Source: Pseudomonas sp. CHM02 (GTDB lineage: Bacteria > Pseudomonadota > Gammaproteobacteria > Pseudomonadales > Pseudomonadaceae). Taken from it: a stretch of DNA of 64,000 bases. The notes under the pieces were generated by a model that was given only the letters and a program-made list of their open reading frames with translations, ran no database searches and was not told the origin of the DNA. The position numbers and the translations under genes were made by a program. Of the stretch, positions 39,449-48,340 are shown piece after piece (positions within the stretch are counted from its first letter, which is position 1; the number at the start of each line of letters is the position of its first letter). The stretch covers positions 51,674-115,673 of the forward strand of contig NZ_JFCA01000020.1 of the NCBI RefSeq assembly GCF_000612585.1. The letters are read 5' to 3'.

Positions 39449-40459
39449 ATGCTGCCACGCGTTACCGCCCTGCTCACCGGCATTGGCTTCTGTGCCCTGG
39501 CCCACGCCGCGCCTACCCACTACCCGCTGACAGTGGAAAACTGCGGCAGCACCCTCACCTTCCAGCAAGCCCCTGCCCGCAGCGTGACCATCGGCCAGGC
39601 CGCCACCGAGATGCTGTATGCCCTGGGCGTGGGCGACAAAGTGGTGGGCACCTCGCTGTGGTTCAACAGCGTGTTGCCAGCGTACAAGGAACAGAACGAC
39701 CGCATCGAGCGCCTGGCCAACAATGAGCCGAGCTTCGAAGCCGTGATCGCCAAGCGTCCGCAACTGGTGGCCGCCGAGCTGGAATGGGTGGTCGGGCCGC
39801 AAGGCGTGGTCGGCACGCGTGAGCAATTCCATGAACTGAAGATCCCCACCTACCTGCTGCCCTCCGACTGCGAAGGCAAGGACAACCTGGTCGGCGCCGA
39901 CGGCACGCGGCTGGAGCCGTTCCGCACCGAGACAATCTATAAGAGCATCAGCCAGCTGGCGCAGATTTTCGACGTCCAGGATCGCGGCCAGCAGTTGAAC
40001 GACGAACTCAAGGCACGCCTGGCCAAGTCCGTCGCCACCGTGCAGGGCAAAGGCCTCAAGCACGCCAGCGCGCTGGTGTGGTTTTCCAGTTCGGAGATGG
40101 CCAGCGACCCTTATGTGGCCGGCCACAAGGGTATTCCCGAATTCATCCTGCAAACCCTCGGCCTGTCCAACGTGGTGCAGTCCGATGAAGAGTGGCCCGC
40201 CGTCGGCTGGGAAACCATTGCCAAGGCCAACCCGACCTTCCTGGTGATCGCGCGCATGGACCGCCGCCGGTACCCCGCCGACGACCATGAAAAGAAACTG
40301 GCCTTTCTGCGCAGCGACCCGGTGACCCGCAACATGGACGCGGTGAAGAACAACCGCATCATCATCCTCGACGCCCTGGCGTTGCAGGCCAGCATCCGCA
40401 TGTTCGACGGCCTTGAACAACTGGCCACGGCCATCGACGGCTACGACCTGCCGAAATGA
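39449..40459 (+). CDS. btuF: ABC transporter substrate-binding protein, cobalamin type
   Basis: Periplasmic binding protein of the BtuF/FecB fold, 336 aa. A signal peptide is at about 1-21 (MLPRVTALLTGIGFCALAHA). The ATG is preceded by CGGAG. Three genes in a row with start-stop overlaps form an importer. The substrate call rests on the B12 riboswitch upstream, not on sequence alone; E. coli BtuF is shorter (about 266 aa), and cobinamide or another corrinoid is possible. Confidence 0.82.
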   Translation: MLPRVTALLTGIGFCALAHAAPTHYPLTVENCGSTLTFQQAPARSVTIGQAATEMLYALGVGDKVVGTSLWFNSVLPAYKEQNDRIERLANNEPSFEAVIAKRPQLVAAELEWVVGPQGVVGTREQFHELKIPTYLLPSDCEGKDNLVGADGTRLEPFRTETIYKSISQLAQIFDVQDRGQQLNDELKARLAKSVATVQGKGLKHASALVWFSSSEMASDPYVAGHKGIPEFILQTLGLSNVVQSDEEWPAVGWETIAKANPTFLVIARMDRRRYPADDHEKKLAFLRSDPVTRNMDAVKNNRIIILDALALQASIRMFDGLEQLATAIDGYDLPK

Positions 40460-41460
40460 TCCGCACCTTGCTCGCCCTGGCTCTGCTCCTGGCCGCCGTA
40501 CTCGCCGGCGTCGCCATCGGCGAAACTGCGATCTCGCCGTCCGTCGTGCTCCAGGTACTGGCCAACAAACTGTGGGCGGCCGGTTATGTACTGGACCCCA
40601 TCGATGAGGGCGTGGTGTGGAACTACCGCCTCACCCGCGCCCTGGTCGCCGCCGCGTGCGGTGCGGGGCTGGCGACGTGCGGGGTGATCCTGCAGTCGCT
40701 GTTGCGCAACCCATTGGCCGATCCGTACCTGCTGGGCATCAGCGCCGGCGCTTCGACCGGCGCGGTATTGGTGGCGCTGATGGGCGTGGGCGGCGGGTTG
40801 ATTTCGTTGTCGGCTGGCGCATTCGTCGGCGCGATGGCGGCCTTTGCGCTGGTGATCCTGTTGGCGCGTGCCAGCGGTTCGGCCAGCGGCACCGGCCAGA
40901 TCATCCTCGCGGGCATTGCCGGCTCACAGTTGTTCAATGCGCTCACCGCGTTCCTGATCACCAAGTCGGCCAGTTCCGAACAGGCCCGCGGCATCATGTT
41001 CTGGCTGCTGGGCAACCTCAGCGGCGTGCGCTGGCCCTCGGTAGGGTTGGCGGTGCCGGTGGCGGTCGCCGGCTTGGCCGTGTGCCTGTGGCACCGTCGG
41101 GCGCTGGATGCATTTACCTTTGGCAGCGACTCGGCGGCGTCCCTCGGTATCCCGGTGCGCCGCGTGCAGTTCGTGCTGGTGGGTTGCGCGGCCCTGGTGA
41201 CGGCAGTGATGGTGTCGATTGTCGGCTCCATTGGCTTTGTCGGGCTGGTGATTCCCCACGCCGTGCGTCTGCTGCTCGGAACCGGGCATTCACGCCTGCT
41301 GCCGGCGAGCGCCTTGGGTGGTGCGCTGTTTTTGATTGCAGCGGACGTGCTGTCACGCACCTTGATCAAGGGCCAGGTGATTCCGGTCGGTGTGGTCACT
41401 GCGCTGGTCGGCGCGCCGGTGTTTGCACTGATCCTGATCGGCCGGAGGAATGCGCGATGA
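40456..41460 (+). CDS. btuC: FecCD-family ABC permease (BtuC-like)
   Basis: A 334-aa inner-membrane permease with about nine to ten helices. The family stretches LLRNPLADPYLLGISAGASTGAV and GFVGLVIPHAVRLLLG (coupling region) are clear. It overlaps the substrate-binding gene and the ATPase gene, each as ATGA, so translation is coupled across all three. Confidence 0.88.
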   Translation: MIRTLLALALLLAAVLAGVAIGETAISPSVVLQVLANKLWAAGYVLDPIDEGVVWNYRLTRALVAAACGAGLATCGVILQSLLRNPLADPYLLGISAGASTGAVLVALMGVGGGLISLSAGAFVGAMAAFALVILLARASGSASGTGQIILAGIAGSQLFNALTAFLITKSASSEQARGIMFWLLGNLSGVRWPSVGLAVPVAVAGLAVCLWHRRALDAFTFGSDSAASLGIPVRRVQFVLVGCAALVTAVMVSIVGSIGFVGLVIPHAVRLLLGTGHSRLLPASALGGALFLIAADVLSRTLIKGQVIPVGVVTALVGAPVFALILIGRRNAR

Positions 41461-42221
41461 GCGTACTGAGCTGTCACGGCCTGGGCTTCAAGGTGCGTGA
41501 GGTCGAGTTGCTGCGCGATATTCATCTGGACGTTCAGCGGGGTGAAACCCTGGGGATTGTCGGGCCGAACGGCTCCGGCAAGTCCACTTTGCTCAAGCTG
41601 CTCGCCGGCCTGCGCACCCCGGCAGCCGGCGACGTGTTACTGGGCGGCCAACGCCTGGGCACGCTGTCGCGCCGTGCCATCGCCCAGCAACTGGCGGTGG
41701 TGGAACAGCAGGCCGACACCGACGACGCCATCCGCGTGTTCGACGCCGTGGCGCTGGGCCGTACGCCGTGGCTGTCGGCACTGAGCCCCTGGTCCAGCGA
41801 AGACGACGCCATCGTGAAGCAGGCCTTGCATGACGTCGACGCCACCCACCTGAGCCAGCGCGCCTGGCGCAGCCTCTCGGGCGGTGAGCGCCAACGGGTG
41901 CACATCGCCCGTGCGTTGGCGCAACGGCCGCAGATCCTGTTGCTGGATGAGCCGACCAATCACCTGGATATCCAGCATCAACTGGGGATCTTGAAGGGTG
42001 TGCAGGGCTTGCCTGTCACCACCTTGATTGCCCTGCACGACCTCAACCAGGCACTGACCTGTGACCGCCTGGCGGTGCTGGATCACGGGCGGCTGGTGGC
42101 GCTGGGTAAACCGCTGGAAGTGCTGACGCCGCCGCGGTTGCAGGAGACCTTTGGGGTGCAGGCGCATTACCTGACGGACCCGTTTGATGGGGCGCAGATA
42201 CTGCGGCTACGCCCGAACTGA
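41457..42221 (+). CDS. btuD: ABC transporter ATP-binding protein (BtuD-like)
   Basis: A 254-aa ATPase with Walker A GPNGSGKSTLLKLLAGL, ABC signature LSGGERQRVHIARAL, Walker B ILLLDEPTNHLD and the switch His in LIALHDLNQ. All functional motifs are intact. Last gene of the riboswitch-controlled importer. No btuB-type receptor is present in this window. Confidence 0.9.
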   Translation: MSVLSCHGLGFKVREVELLRDIHLDVQRGETLGIVGPNGSGKSTLLKLLAGLRTPAAGDVLLGGQRLGTLSRRAIAQQLAVVEQQADTDDAIRVFDAVALGRTPWLSALSPWSSEDDAIVKQALHDVDATHLSQRAWRSLSGGERQRVHIARALAQRPQILLLDEPTNHLDIQHQLGILKGVQGLPVTTLIALHDLNQALTCDRLAVLDHGRLVALGKPLEVLTPPRLQETFGVQAHYLTDPFDGAQILRLRPN

Positions 42222-42244
42222 TCAGGGCTCCTACTGTTGAGTTT

Positions 42245-42709
42245 TCAAGTTCCCAATCCATTCGCGCGTTCATAACGAAGATAGCCATTGGAATCTGCCC
42301 CCACACTCACAAACCCTGCGCGCTCATACATCAGCCGGGCCGGGTTGTCGGGGCGCACGCTCAGGCCCAGGTGAGTGCAGCCACTGCCCTGCGCCGCTAC
42401 CCCATACGCGTCCAGCAATACCCGACCTATCCCCCGGCGCCGGTACGCTTCGCTGACGCTAATCGTGTAAAGCTCGGCGAAACCTTCCTCGGGTTTCCAT
42501 AACGAATAACCGACGAACTCACCGTCCAGCATCGCGACCGTCATTCGCTCGAAGTTGTCGACCCACAGAGCGAGGTTGGGCTCCAGATGCGAGCGCCACC
42601 CAGCCTCATGAGCGGGTTCCCATTGCTGGATGTAAGCCAGTTCCCCTCGGTAGATTAACGGAAGGTCGGTCACAATCGCCGGGCGTAACGTCAGTGCGTT
42701 CAGGGGCAC
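42245..42709 (-). CDS. GNAT family N-acetyltransferase
   Basis: A 154-aa acetyltransferase. The acetyl-CoA motif is RRRGIGRVLLDAYG and the C-terminal core SVRPDNPARLMYERAGFVSVG is typical. I use a GTG start at 42709, behind AAGGA; upstream in-frame ATG codons would run into the neighbouring gene. The substrate is unknown. Confidence 0.82.
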   Translation of the reverse strand: MPLNALTLRPAIVTDLPLIYRGELAYIQQWEPAHEAGWRSHLEPNLALWVDNFERMTVAMLDGEFVGYSLWKPEEGFAELYTISVSEAYRRRGIGRVLLDAYGVAAQGSGCTHLGLSVRPDNPARLMYERAGFVSVGADSNGYLRYERANGLGT

Positions 42710-42744
42710 GTTTTTTCCTTGGCTTTCGATTGAAAGGCGAGAGA

Positions 42745-43689
42745 TTACTCGGACGCTGGAAGATTGAGTACTTCCCCGTTCACTCGCTGGCTTATCCACT
42801 CGCGGCTACAGGCAAGCACTTCCTTCCCCATCACCACCGGAAAATGAATAAACCCGTGCGCCGCCTCCGGCAACAGATACGCCTCAGCGCCGGGCCACCG
42901 CTCGGCAATCAACAGCGTGTCATCCTTCAACGGGTCCCGTTCACCCACAAACATCAACGCCGGCGGCAGGCCCTCGAAGTCGCCATACAACGGTGACAGC
43001 GCAGGCCGCCGGCGCTCATCATCGCTCAGCCCCGGCGTCAGCATGCGCAGCGCCTCGACCATGCCCGGCCCGTCCAGCAGCAACGTTTCCGCCCCCGCAG
43101 CGCGTACGCTCGGGGTACCGGTCAAGTCGTAGACGCCGTAATACAACACCGCCCCGCTCACGCGCTTGAGCAATTGCGGCCATTGCTTCAACGCCAGCAA
43201 CATCGCTGCCGCCAGGTGCCCGCCGGCCGATTCGCCGACGACGAACACCGGCAGGCCGGCAAACTCATCGGCAGTGAGCAACCAACGCGCCGCCGCCAGG
43301 CAGTCGTCCATCAACCCTTCGACCGGCGTGTCGACCACCAGCCGATAATCCACCGACACCACCGCCACGTCGCAGGCGTTGACCATGCCCAGGTTGAGGT
43401 CGTCATCCATCTGCGCATTGCCGATCACCCAACCGCCGCCGTGGATATCCAGCACCACGCCCTTGGGCTTGCCGCTCGGCCGCAAGATGCGTACGGGGAC
43501 TGAGTCGACTATTTTGCATTCCGCCAGTGGCGCTTTCTTGATCTTTTGACTGACCCGCAACAACGCCTGGATCAAACGCGGCGTAACGCGATTGCGGATT
43601 TTAAAGCGCGGCATCCAGGCGAGCTTTTGGTTGAAGCGACGCATCTCGGCCAGTTCTGGCTCACTGGCGGGCCAGGGTTTATGCGCCAT
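42745..43689 (-). CDS. Alpha/beta hydrolase of the hormone-sensitive lipase type
   Basis: A 314-aa esterase with the HGGGW oxyanion motif and the nucleophile motif GESAGGHLAAAML; Asp and His follow in the C-terminal third (GERDPLKDD and EAAHGFIHF). It has no signal peptide. Its ATG overlaps the tspO stop as TAATG, so the two are translationally coupled. Confidence 0.9.
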   Translation of the reverse strand: MAHKPWPASEPELAEMRRFNQKLAWMPRFKIRNRVTPRLIQALLRVSQKIKKAPLAECKIVDSVPVRILRPSGKPKGVVLDIHGGGWVIGNAQMDDDLNLGMVNACDVAVVSVDYRLVVDTPVEGLMDDCLAAARWLLTADEFAGLPVFVVGESAGGHLAAAMLLALKQWPQLLKRVSGAVLYYGVYDLTGTPSVRAAGAETLLLDGPGMVEALRMLTPGLSDDERRRPALSPLYGDFEGLPPALMFVGERDPLKDDTLLIAERWPGAEAYLLPEAAHGFIHFPVVMGKEVLACSREWISQRVNGEVLNLPASE

Positions 43690-44129
43690 TAACGGTTATT
43701 CCGCAGGATCGAGAAGTTCAGCGCCGCCGCCACGCACAGCCACGCCAAGTACGGGAACAGGATCAAACCGGTGATCAGGTCCAGGCGCACCGCCAGTATG
43801 ACCATCGCCGCCACGGTCACCCACAGCGCCGCAATTATCACCATCCCGGCAAGGACGCGATGGGCGCCGAAAAACACCGGTGTCCACAGCGTGTTCAACG
43901 CAATCTGCGCCGCCCACAGCGCCAGCACCATTTGGCTGCCGGGGATAAGGCTGAGGCGATAACCGGCCCAGGCCAGCAACAGGTAGATGACGGTCCACGC
44001 CACCGGGAACAGCCAGTTGGGCGGGGTGAAGCTGGGCTTGACGAGGGATTCGTACCAGGCACCGGGCTTGAAGAGCATGCCGGTACTGGCGGCGGCGACG
44101 CAGGCGAGCAGGAAGATAAAGAAGGTCAT
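43689..44129 (-). CDS. tspO: TspO/MBR-family membrane protein
   Basis: A 146-aa five-helix membrane protein of the TspO/peripheral benzodiazepine receptor family, which binds porphyrins. KPSFTPPNWLFPVAWTVIYLL and the LNTLWTPVFFGAHRV stretch are the family's signature regions. The ATG at 44129 has AGGACC upstream. Confidence 0.92.
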   Translation of the reverse strand: MTFFIFLLACVAAASTGMLFKPGAWYESLVKPSFTPPNWLFPVAWTVIYLLLAWAGYRLSLIPGSQMVLALWAAQIALNTLWTPVFFGAHRVLAGMVIIAALWVTVAAMVILAVRLDLITGLILFPYLAWLCVAAALNFSILRNNR

Positions 44130-44247
44130 GAGCGGTCCTTGGCTGTGCATTTCAAGCTTGGACGTGTTGTACGCGGGTAAAAGTTCACTGCCGATCTACC
44201 GGTGGGCACTGGCAGTGCGGGGCATCTTTATCGCCTGACCTAGCGCT

Positions 44248-44382
44248 TTCGCAGCCTCGCTAAAGCTCGACAGCTCCCACAGGGGGGCTGCTGGGCTGCT
44301 GCAATCCAGCGTGTCTAAACATGGGTTTCAGCCGTGACCACGATCAACTGTGGGAGCTGTCGAGCCCCAGCGAGGCTGCGAA
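44248..44382. repeat. REP inverted pair
   Basis: TTCGCAGCCTCGCTAAAGCT...AGCTCCCACAG and CTGTGGGAGCTGTCGAGCCC...GCTGCGAA span 135 bp, taking up the greater part of the 308-bp gap before the next gene. Confidence 0.8.
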
Positions 44383-44437
44383 GGGATCGCCACGCCCTAC
44401 CGACCCACACCGTGCAGGCATCACCGCCACACTCACG

Positions 44438-45001
44438 CTAGTCAGGCGCCACAATCCTCAACCAGGGCCACCGCGCCTGATAACTGCTGGCCTTGCGCGC
44501 AAACAGCTCCCGCTCCGGATGCAGTGGGTTGATGCGCAACACCCCCTGCTCCACATCCTCCAGACCATAGGGCGCATACACCTCGCCCGTCGCGATCTCC
44601 AAACCAATGCACGTGCCCGCCACCAGGTAACGGTCAATTCCTTGCTTGGCCGTGTGCAACTGCGAATAAGGCCGCCCAAACCGCTGACCGTACCAAAGGT
44701 GAACCCGCGCCTGGTTCTTCACTTCAACGTTTACGCCCAGGTCCCGGAACAGCACCTCGGCGGAGCGAATCACCGCGTCCTCAGCCTCGTAGGACAGGTC
44801 TGTATCGAAGTAGAAAACGTCGTAGTCCTTTATGCCCTGTTCAGCAGGCAGGTTCGACTGATGATTCCACACCGCCTGGAACAGGCAGCCCGCCGTAAGG
44901 AAGCACTGCTCCACCCCGAGGTCAGGCAGACGCGCAGTGATCTCGGCGTTGATGGGGTTGGCCATGGCCAGGTCGAGCAGGGTTTCTGCAGTTAATGTCA
45001 T
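44438..45001 (-). CDS. Nucleotidyltransferase-like protein (NTP_transf_6 type)
   Basis: A 187-aa protein. GIKDYDVFYFDTDLSYEAED carries the two Asp residues expected of the nucleotidyltransferase fold, and FGRPYSQLHTAKQGIDRYLV follows. It resembles the uncharacterised bacterial family PF06042 (formerly DUF925). The ATG at 45001 has AAAGGAG upstream. Substrate and role are unknown. Confidence 0.78.
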   Translation of the reverse strand: MTLTAETLLDLAMANPINAEITARLPDLGVEQCFLTAGCLFQAVWNHQSNLPAEQGIKDYDVFYFDTDLSYEAEDAVIRSAEVLFRDLGVNVEVKNQARVHLWYGQRFGRPYSQLHTAKQGIDRYLVAGTCIGLEIATGEVYAPYGLEDVEQGVLRINPLHPERELFARKASSYQARWPWLRIVAPD

Positions 45002-45078
45002 GTGCACTCCTTTGCGACAAAACCAGGCGGCTGCCTTCAGTTGACCCCAGGATAGATAGCACCTATTGAACGGTGAAA

Positions 45079-45312
45079 TCAGCCCTTCAACTCACCCGCA
45101 CGATGAGTTGCCGCATCATCGTAAACCACATAGAGCGACTCGGCGATCTGGCTTTTGATCGCCTTGGTGGCCTCAAGGCCCAGCACAAAACCTTCGGCCT
45201 TGCCGCCGGCGCGATTGAGTTCTTCGTGAGTGGACGCGCCGGTGATGGCGTCGAGGAGTTTGGTGGCGTGAGGGCCTACGCCTTTAGGAAGGCTGATCTG
45301 GTCAATGGACAT
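45079..45312 (-). CDS. Small conserved-looking protein of unknown function
   Basis: A 77-aa protein starting MSIDQISLPKGVGPHATKLL, with AAGG before the ATG. It is charged, without membrane segment or signal. The codon usage resembles its neighbours. I do not recognise a family. A longer frame exists upstream but lacks a start with a ribosome binding site. Confidence 0.55.
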   Translation of the reverse strand: MSIDQISLPKGVGPHATKLLDAITGASTHEELNRAGGKAEGFVLGLEATKAIKSQIAESLYVVYDDAATHRAGELKG

Positions 45313-45472
45313 GGGCGATACCTTGCAAGAGAGAAATCGGTAGCGCGTGAAACCACTGCCGGGCAGGCATGGTAGACCGGTTTGCAAAGAAACGGGCTGG
45401 TTTTGGCGTTGGCACCGGCAGCGACGCCTGCAACGGGCGTACGCCCCATCATGAGAAGGGCTAACGTTTCAG

Positions 45473-45485
45473 TGAATTCAATTCA
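45473..45485 (+). promoter_or_regulatory. MetR-like box upstream of mesX
   Basis: TGAATTCAATTCA fits the MetR core TGAA-N5-TTCA. It lies about 130 bp before mesX, in a gap of 299 bp that otherwise holds no gene. The central base is C rather than the preferred A/T, so the match is imperfect. Confidence 0.45.
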
Positions 45486-45611
45486 GTTCCGCTCATGTTA
45501 AAGCCCTGCCTAAAATGCACCCCACTTAAGACAGGTTATCGACCGCTGAACAAGCACCTGAATACTCAATACGTTCAGGCTCTATCGCGGCAATCAGGGT
45601 GTGGGATCACA

Positions 45612-46595
45612 ATGAACAAAGAGTTTGCATTTACGGTCAAGAGCATTCGTTTCGACGAGCACTACCACCCCGCCGAAAATACGCGCATCACGACCAACTT
45701 TGCTAACTTGGCAAGGGGAGCGAGCCGTCAAGAAAACTTGCGCAACACATTAAGGATGATTGACAACCGCTTCAATGCCTTGGCCCATTGGGACAACCCC
45801 AAGGGTGATCGTTATACGGTCGAACTTGAAATCATTTCCGTCGAAATGGACATTTCTGCTCATCGCAGTGGCCACGCCATTCCTTTGATTGAAATATTGA
45901 AAACCAACATTGTCGATCGAAAAACCAATGAACGCGTGGAAGGCATTGTCGGCAATAACTTTTCCTCTTACGTACGCGACTACGACTTCAGCGTGCGCTT
46001 GCTGGAGCACAACAAGGACCAACCCCACTTCAGCACGCCCGCTGACTTTGGCGAGTTGCACGGTAAATTATTCAAGAGCTTCGTCAATTCGAGCACTTAC
46101 AAAGAGCACTTCAATAAGCCGCCTGTCATCTGCCTGAGTGTGTCGAGTGCCAAGACCTACCATCGCACTGAAAAACTGCACCCTGTACTGGGCGTTGAAT
46201 ACCAGCAAGATGAATATTCCCTGACGGATGAATACTTCAACAAGATGGGGCTGAAGGTCCGCTATTTCATGCCTGCCAATAGCGTTGCGCCCCTGGCTTT
46301 TTATTTTTCCGGCGATTTGCTCAGCGACTACACCACGCTTGAGCTGATCAGCACCATCAGCACCATGGACACCTTCCAAAAGATTTACCGCCCGGAGATC
46401 TACAACGCGAATTCTGCAGCGGGAAAATCCTATCAACCCAGCCTGCAACACCAGGACTATTCACTGACGCGGATTGTTTATGACCGCGAAGAGCGCAGCC
46501 GACTGGCCATTGAACAGGGCAAGTTTGTTGAAGAAAACTTCATCAAACCCTACCAGTCGGTGCTGGAGCAATGGTCTGCCAACCACGCGCGTTGA
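45612..46595 (+). CDS. mesX: DUF1852 protein, partner of a cobalamin-independent methionine synthase
   Basis: A 327-aa protein, MNKEFAFTVKSIRFDEHY at the start, that I recognise as DUF1852 from its sequence and its fixed position before a short MetE-like gene. In Acinetobacter and Pseudomonas the pair is MesX/MesD, where MesX is needed for MesD activity. No signal peptide or metal motif is evident. The ATG is preceded by GGGATC, which is weak. Confidence 0.85.
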   Translation: MNKEFAFTVKSIRFDEHYHPAENTRITTNFANLARGASRQENLRNTLRMIDNRFNALAHWDNPKGDRYTVELEIISVEMDISAHRSGHAIPLIEILKTNIVDRKTNERVEGIVGNNFSSYVRDYDFSVRLLEHNKDQPHFSTPADFGELHGKLFKSFVNSSTYKEHFNKPPVICLSVSSAKTYHRTEKLHPVLGVEYQQDEYSLTDEYFNKMGLKVRYFMPANSVAPLAFYFSGDLLSDYTTLELISTISTMDTFQKIYRPEIYNANSAAGKSYQPSLQHQDYSLTRIVYDREERSRLAIEQGKFVEENFIKPYQSVLEQWSANHAR

Positions 46596-46622
46596 TTCAT
46601 TTAAAAGACAAGGTCACCCTTA

Positions 46623-47651
46623 ATGAAAAAGCTATTGCCTACTTCAACCGCCGGCAGCTTGCCTAAACCGTCCTGGCTGGCACAACCCGAGACACTCTGG
46701 TCACCTTGGAAACTGCAAGAAAACGAGTTGATTGAGGGCAAACAGGATGCCCTGCGTTTGTCACTGCAAGAACAACAACACGCTGGCATCGATATCGTCA
46801 GTGATGGTGAACAAACGCGCCAACACTTCGTCACCACCTTTATCGAGCACCTCAGCGGCGTTGATTTCGAGAAGCGCGAAACCGTCAGGATCCGTGATCG
46901 CTATGATGCGAGCGTGCCGACGGTGGTGGGTGCAGTCGCTCGCCAAAAGCCGGTATTTGTCGAAGATGCCAAGTTCCTGCGTCAGCAAACCACGCACCCC
47001 ATAAAGTGGGCGCTGCCAGGTCCGATGACCATGATCGATACGCTGTATGACAACCACTACAAAAGTCGCGAAAAACTGGCCTGGGAATTCGCCAAGATCC
47101 TCAATGAAGAAGCCAGGGAGCTGGAAGCGGCGGGCGTCGATATTATCCAATTCGACGAGCCGGCCTTTAACGTGTTCTTTGATGAGGTGAATGACTGGGG
47201 CGTTGCCACCCTGGAACGGGCAATCGAAGGCCTCAAGTGTGAAACGGCCGTGCACATCTGCTACGGCTACGGCATCAAGGCCAATACCGATTGGAAAAAG
47301 ACGCTGGGATCAGAGTGGCGCCAATACGAAGAGGCGTTCCCCAAGCTGCAAAAATCCAGCATCGACATCGTCTCGCTGGAATGCCACAACTCCCATGTGC
47401 CCATGGAGCTCATCGAACTCATTCGCGGTAAAAAAGTGATGGTGGGTGCCATCGACGTGGCCAACCATGCTATCGAGACCCCCGAGGAAGTCGCCAATAC
47501 CCTGCGTAAAGCCCTGCGGTTCGTGGATGCCGACAAGCTCTATCCCTGCACGAACTGTGGCATGGCTCCCCTGCCCCGCCATGTTGCGAGAGGCAAGCTG
47601 AACGCGTTGAGTGCAGGCGCTGAAATCATCCGCCGAGAACTGTCGAACTGA
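46623..47651 (+). CDS. mesD: Core-MetE methionine synthase MesD
   Basis: A 342-aa protein holding only the C-terminal, catalytic half of MetE; it lacks the N-terminal domain that binds the polyglutamate folate. The zinc site is visible in VHICYGYG (His, Cys) and PCTNCGMAPLP (Cys). It should methylate homocysteine without cobalamin and without methyl-folate; the methyl donor is not known, and activity is reported to need oxygen. It is 27 bp after mesX. Confidence 0.88.
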   Translation: MKKLLPTSTAGSLPKPSWLAQPETLWSPWKLQENELIEGKQDALRLSLQEQQHAGIDIVSDGEQTRQHFVTTFIEHLSGVDFEKRETVRIRDRYDASVPTVVGAVARQKPVFVEDAKFLRQQTTHPIKWALPGPMTMIDTLYDNHYKSREKLAWEFAKILNEEARELEAAGVDIIQFDEPAFNVFFDEVNDWGVATLERAIEGLKCETAVHICYGYGIKANTDWKKTLGSEWRQYEEAFPKLQKSSIDIVSLECHNSHVPMELIELIRGKKVMVGAIDVANHAIETPEEVANTLRKALRFVDADKLYPCTNCGMAPLPRHVARGKLNALSAGAEIIRRELSN

Positions 47652-48169
47652 TGCCCACCCCGTCACGTCCTGGTACGGCCATCGAGCCCTTGAGCTTTCG
47701 CGAAGCGCTCGGGCACTACGCCTCTGGCATCACGGTAATTACATCGCACATTGATGGCGAGCCGATTGGCTTCACCTGCCAGTCGTTCTACAGCGTGTCG
47801 ATGAGCCCACCGTTGGTGTCGTTCAGCGTCATGGCCGATTCCGCCAGCTACCCCAAGATCCGCCAGGCCGGTCGATTCGCCGTCAACATCCTCTCGGGCG
47901 AGCAGGTCAAGATCTCCAACCAGTTCGCGCGGCGTGGCACCGACAAGTGGCACGACGTCGACTGGCAGGCATCGCCGCTGGGCAACCCGATCATCGCCGG
48001 CAGCCTGCATTGGCTGGATTGCGAGATTCACGCGGAACACGCTGCGGGGGATCACCTGATCGTGATTGGGGAAGTGAAAGCGCTGAACCTGCAAGAAGCG
48101 ACGGCGACCCAACCCTTGCTGTATTTCAAAGGGCAGTATTGCAACCTCGCCGCGCCTGACGCGGTATGA
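47651..48169 (+). CDS. Flavin reductase-like protein of the mes operon
   Basis: A 172-aa protein of the flavin reductase-like domain (FMN-binding, split barrel) with TCQSFYSVSMSPPLVSFSV and the IAGSLHWLDCEIHAEHAAGDH stretch. Its ATG overlaps the mesD stop as TGATG, so it belongs to the same operon and probably supplies reduced flavin to the MesD/MesX reaction. Confidence 0.88.
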   Translation: MPTPSRPGTAIEPLSFREALGHYASGITVITSHIDGEPIGFTCQSFYSVSMSPPLVSFSVMADSASYPKIRQAGRFAVNILSGEQVKISNQFARRGTDKWHDVDWQASPLGNPIIAGSLHWLDCEIHAEHAAGDHLIVIGEVKALNLQEATATQPLLYFKGQYCNLAAPDAV

Positions 48170-48340
48170 GCCTGTACCCGCGCCGCCCTCGCCAGGGGCG
48201 GCCGCCCGTAAAGGGGACAGGCCTATTTACCCCTGGAACAGGCCACACGCCCCATCGATCAATGCCTACAACATTGCCCTAAAAGTACTGCATAGCGCTT
48301 AGTATGGAACGCCTCTGCGATCAACCCGAGGTCATCCGCC

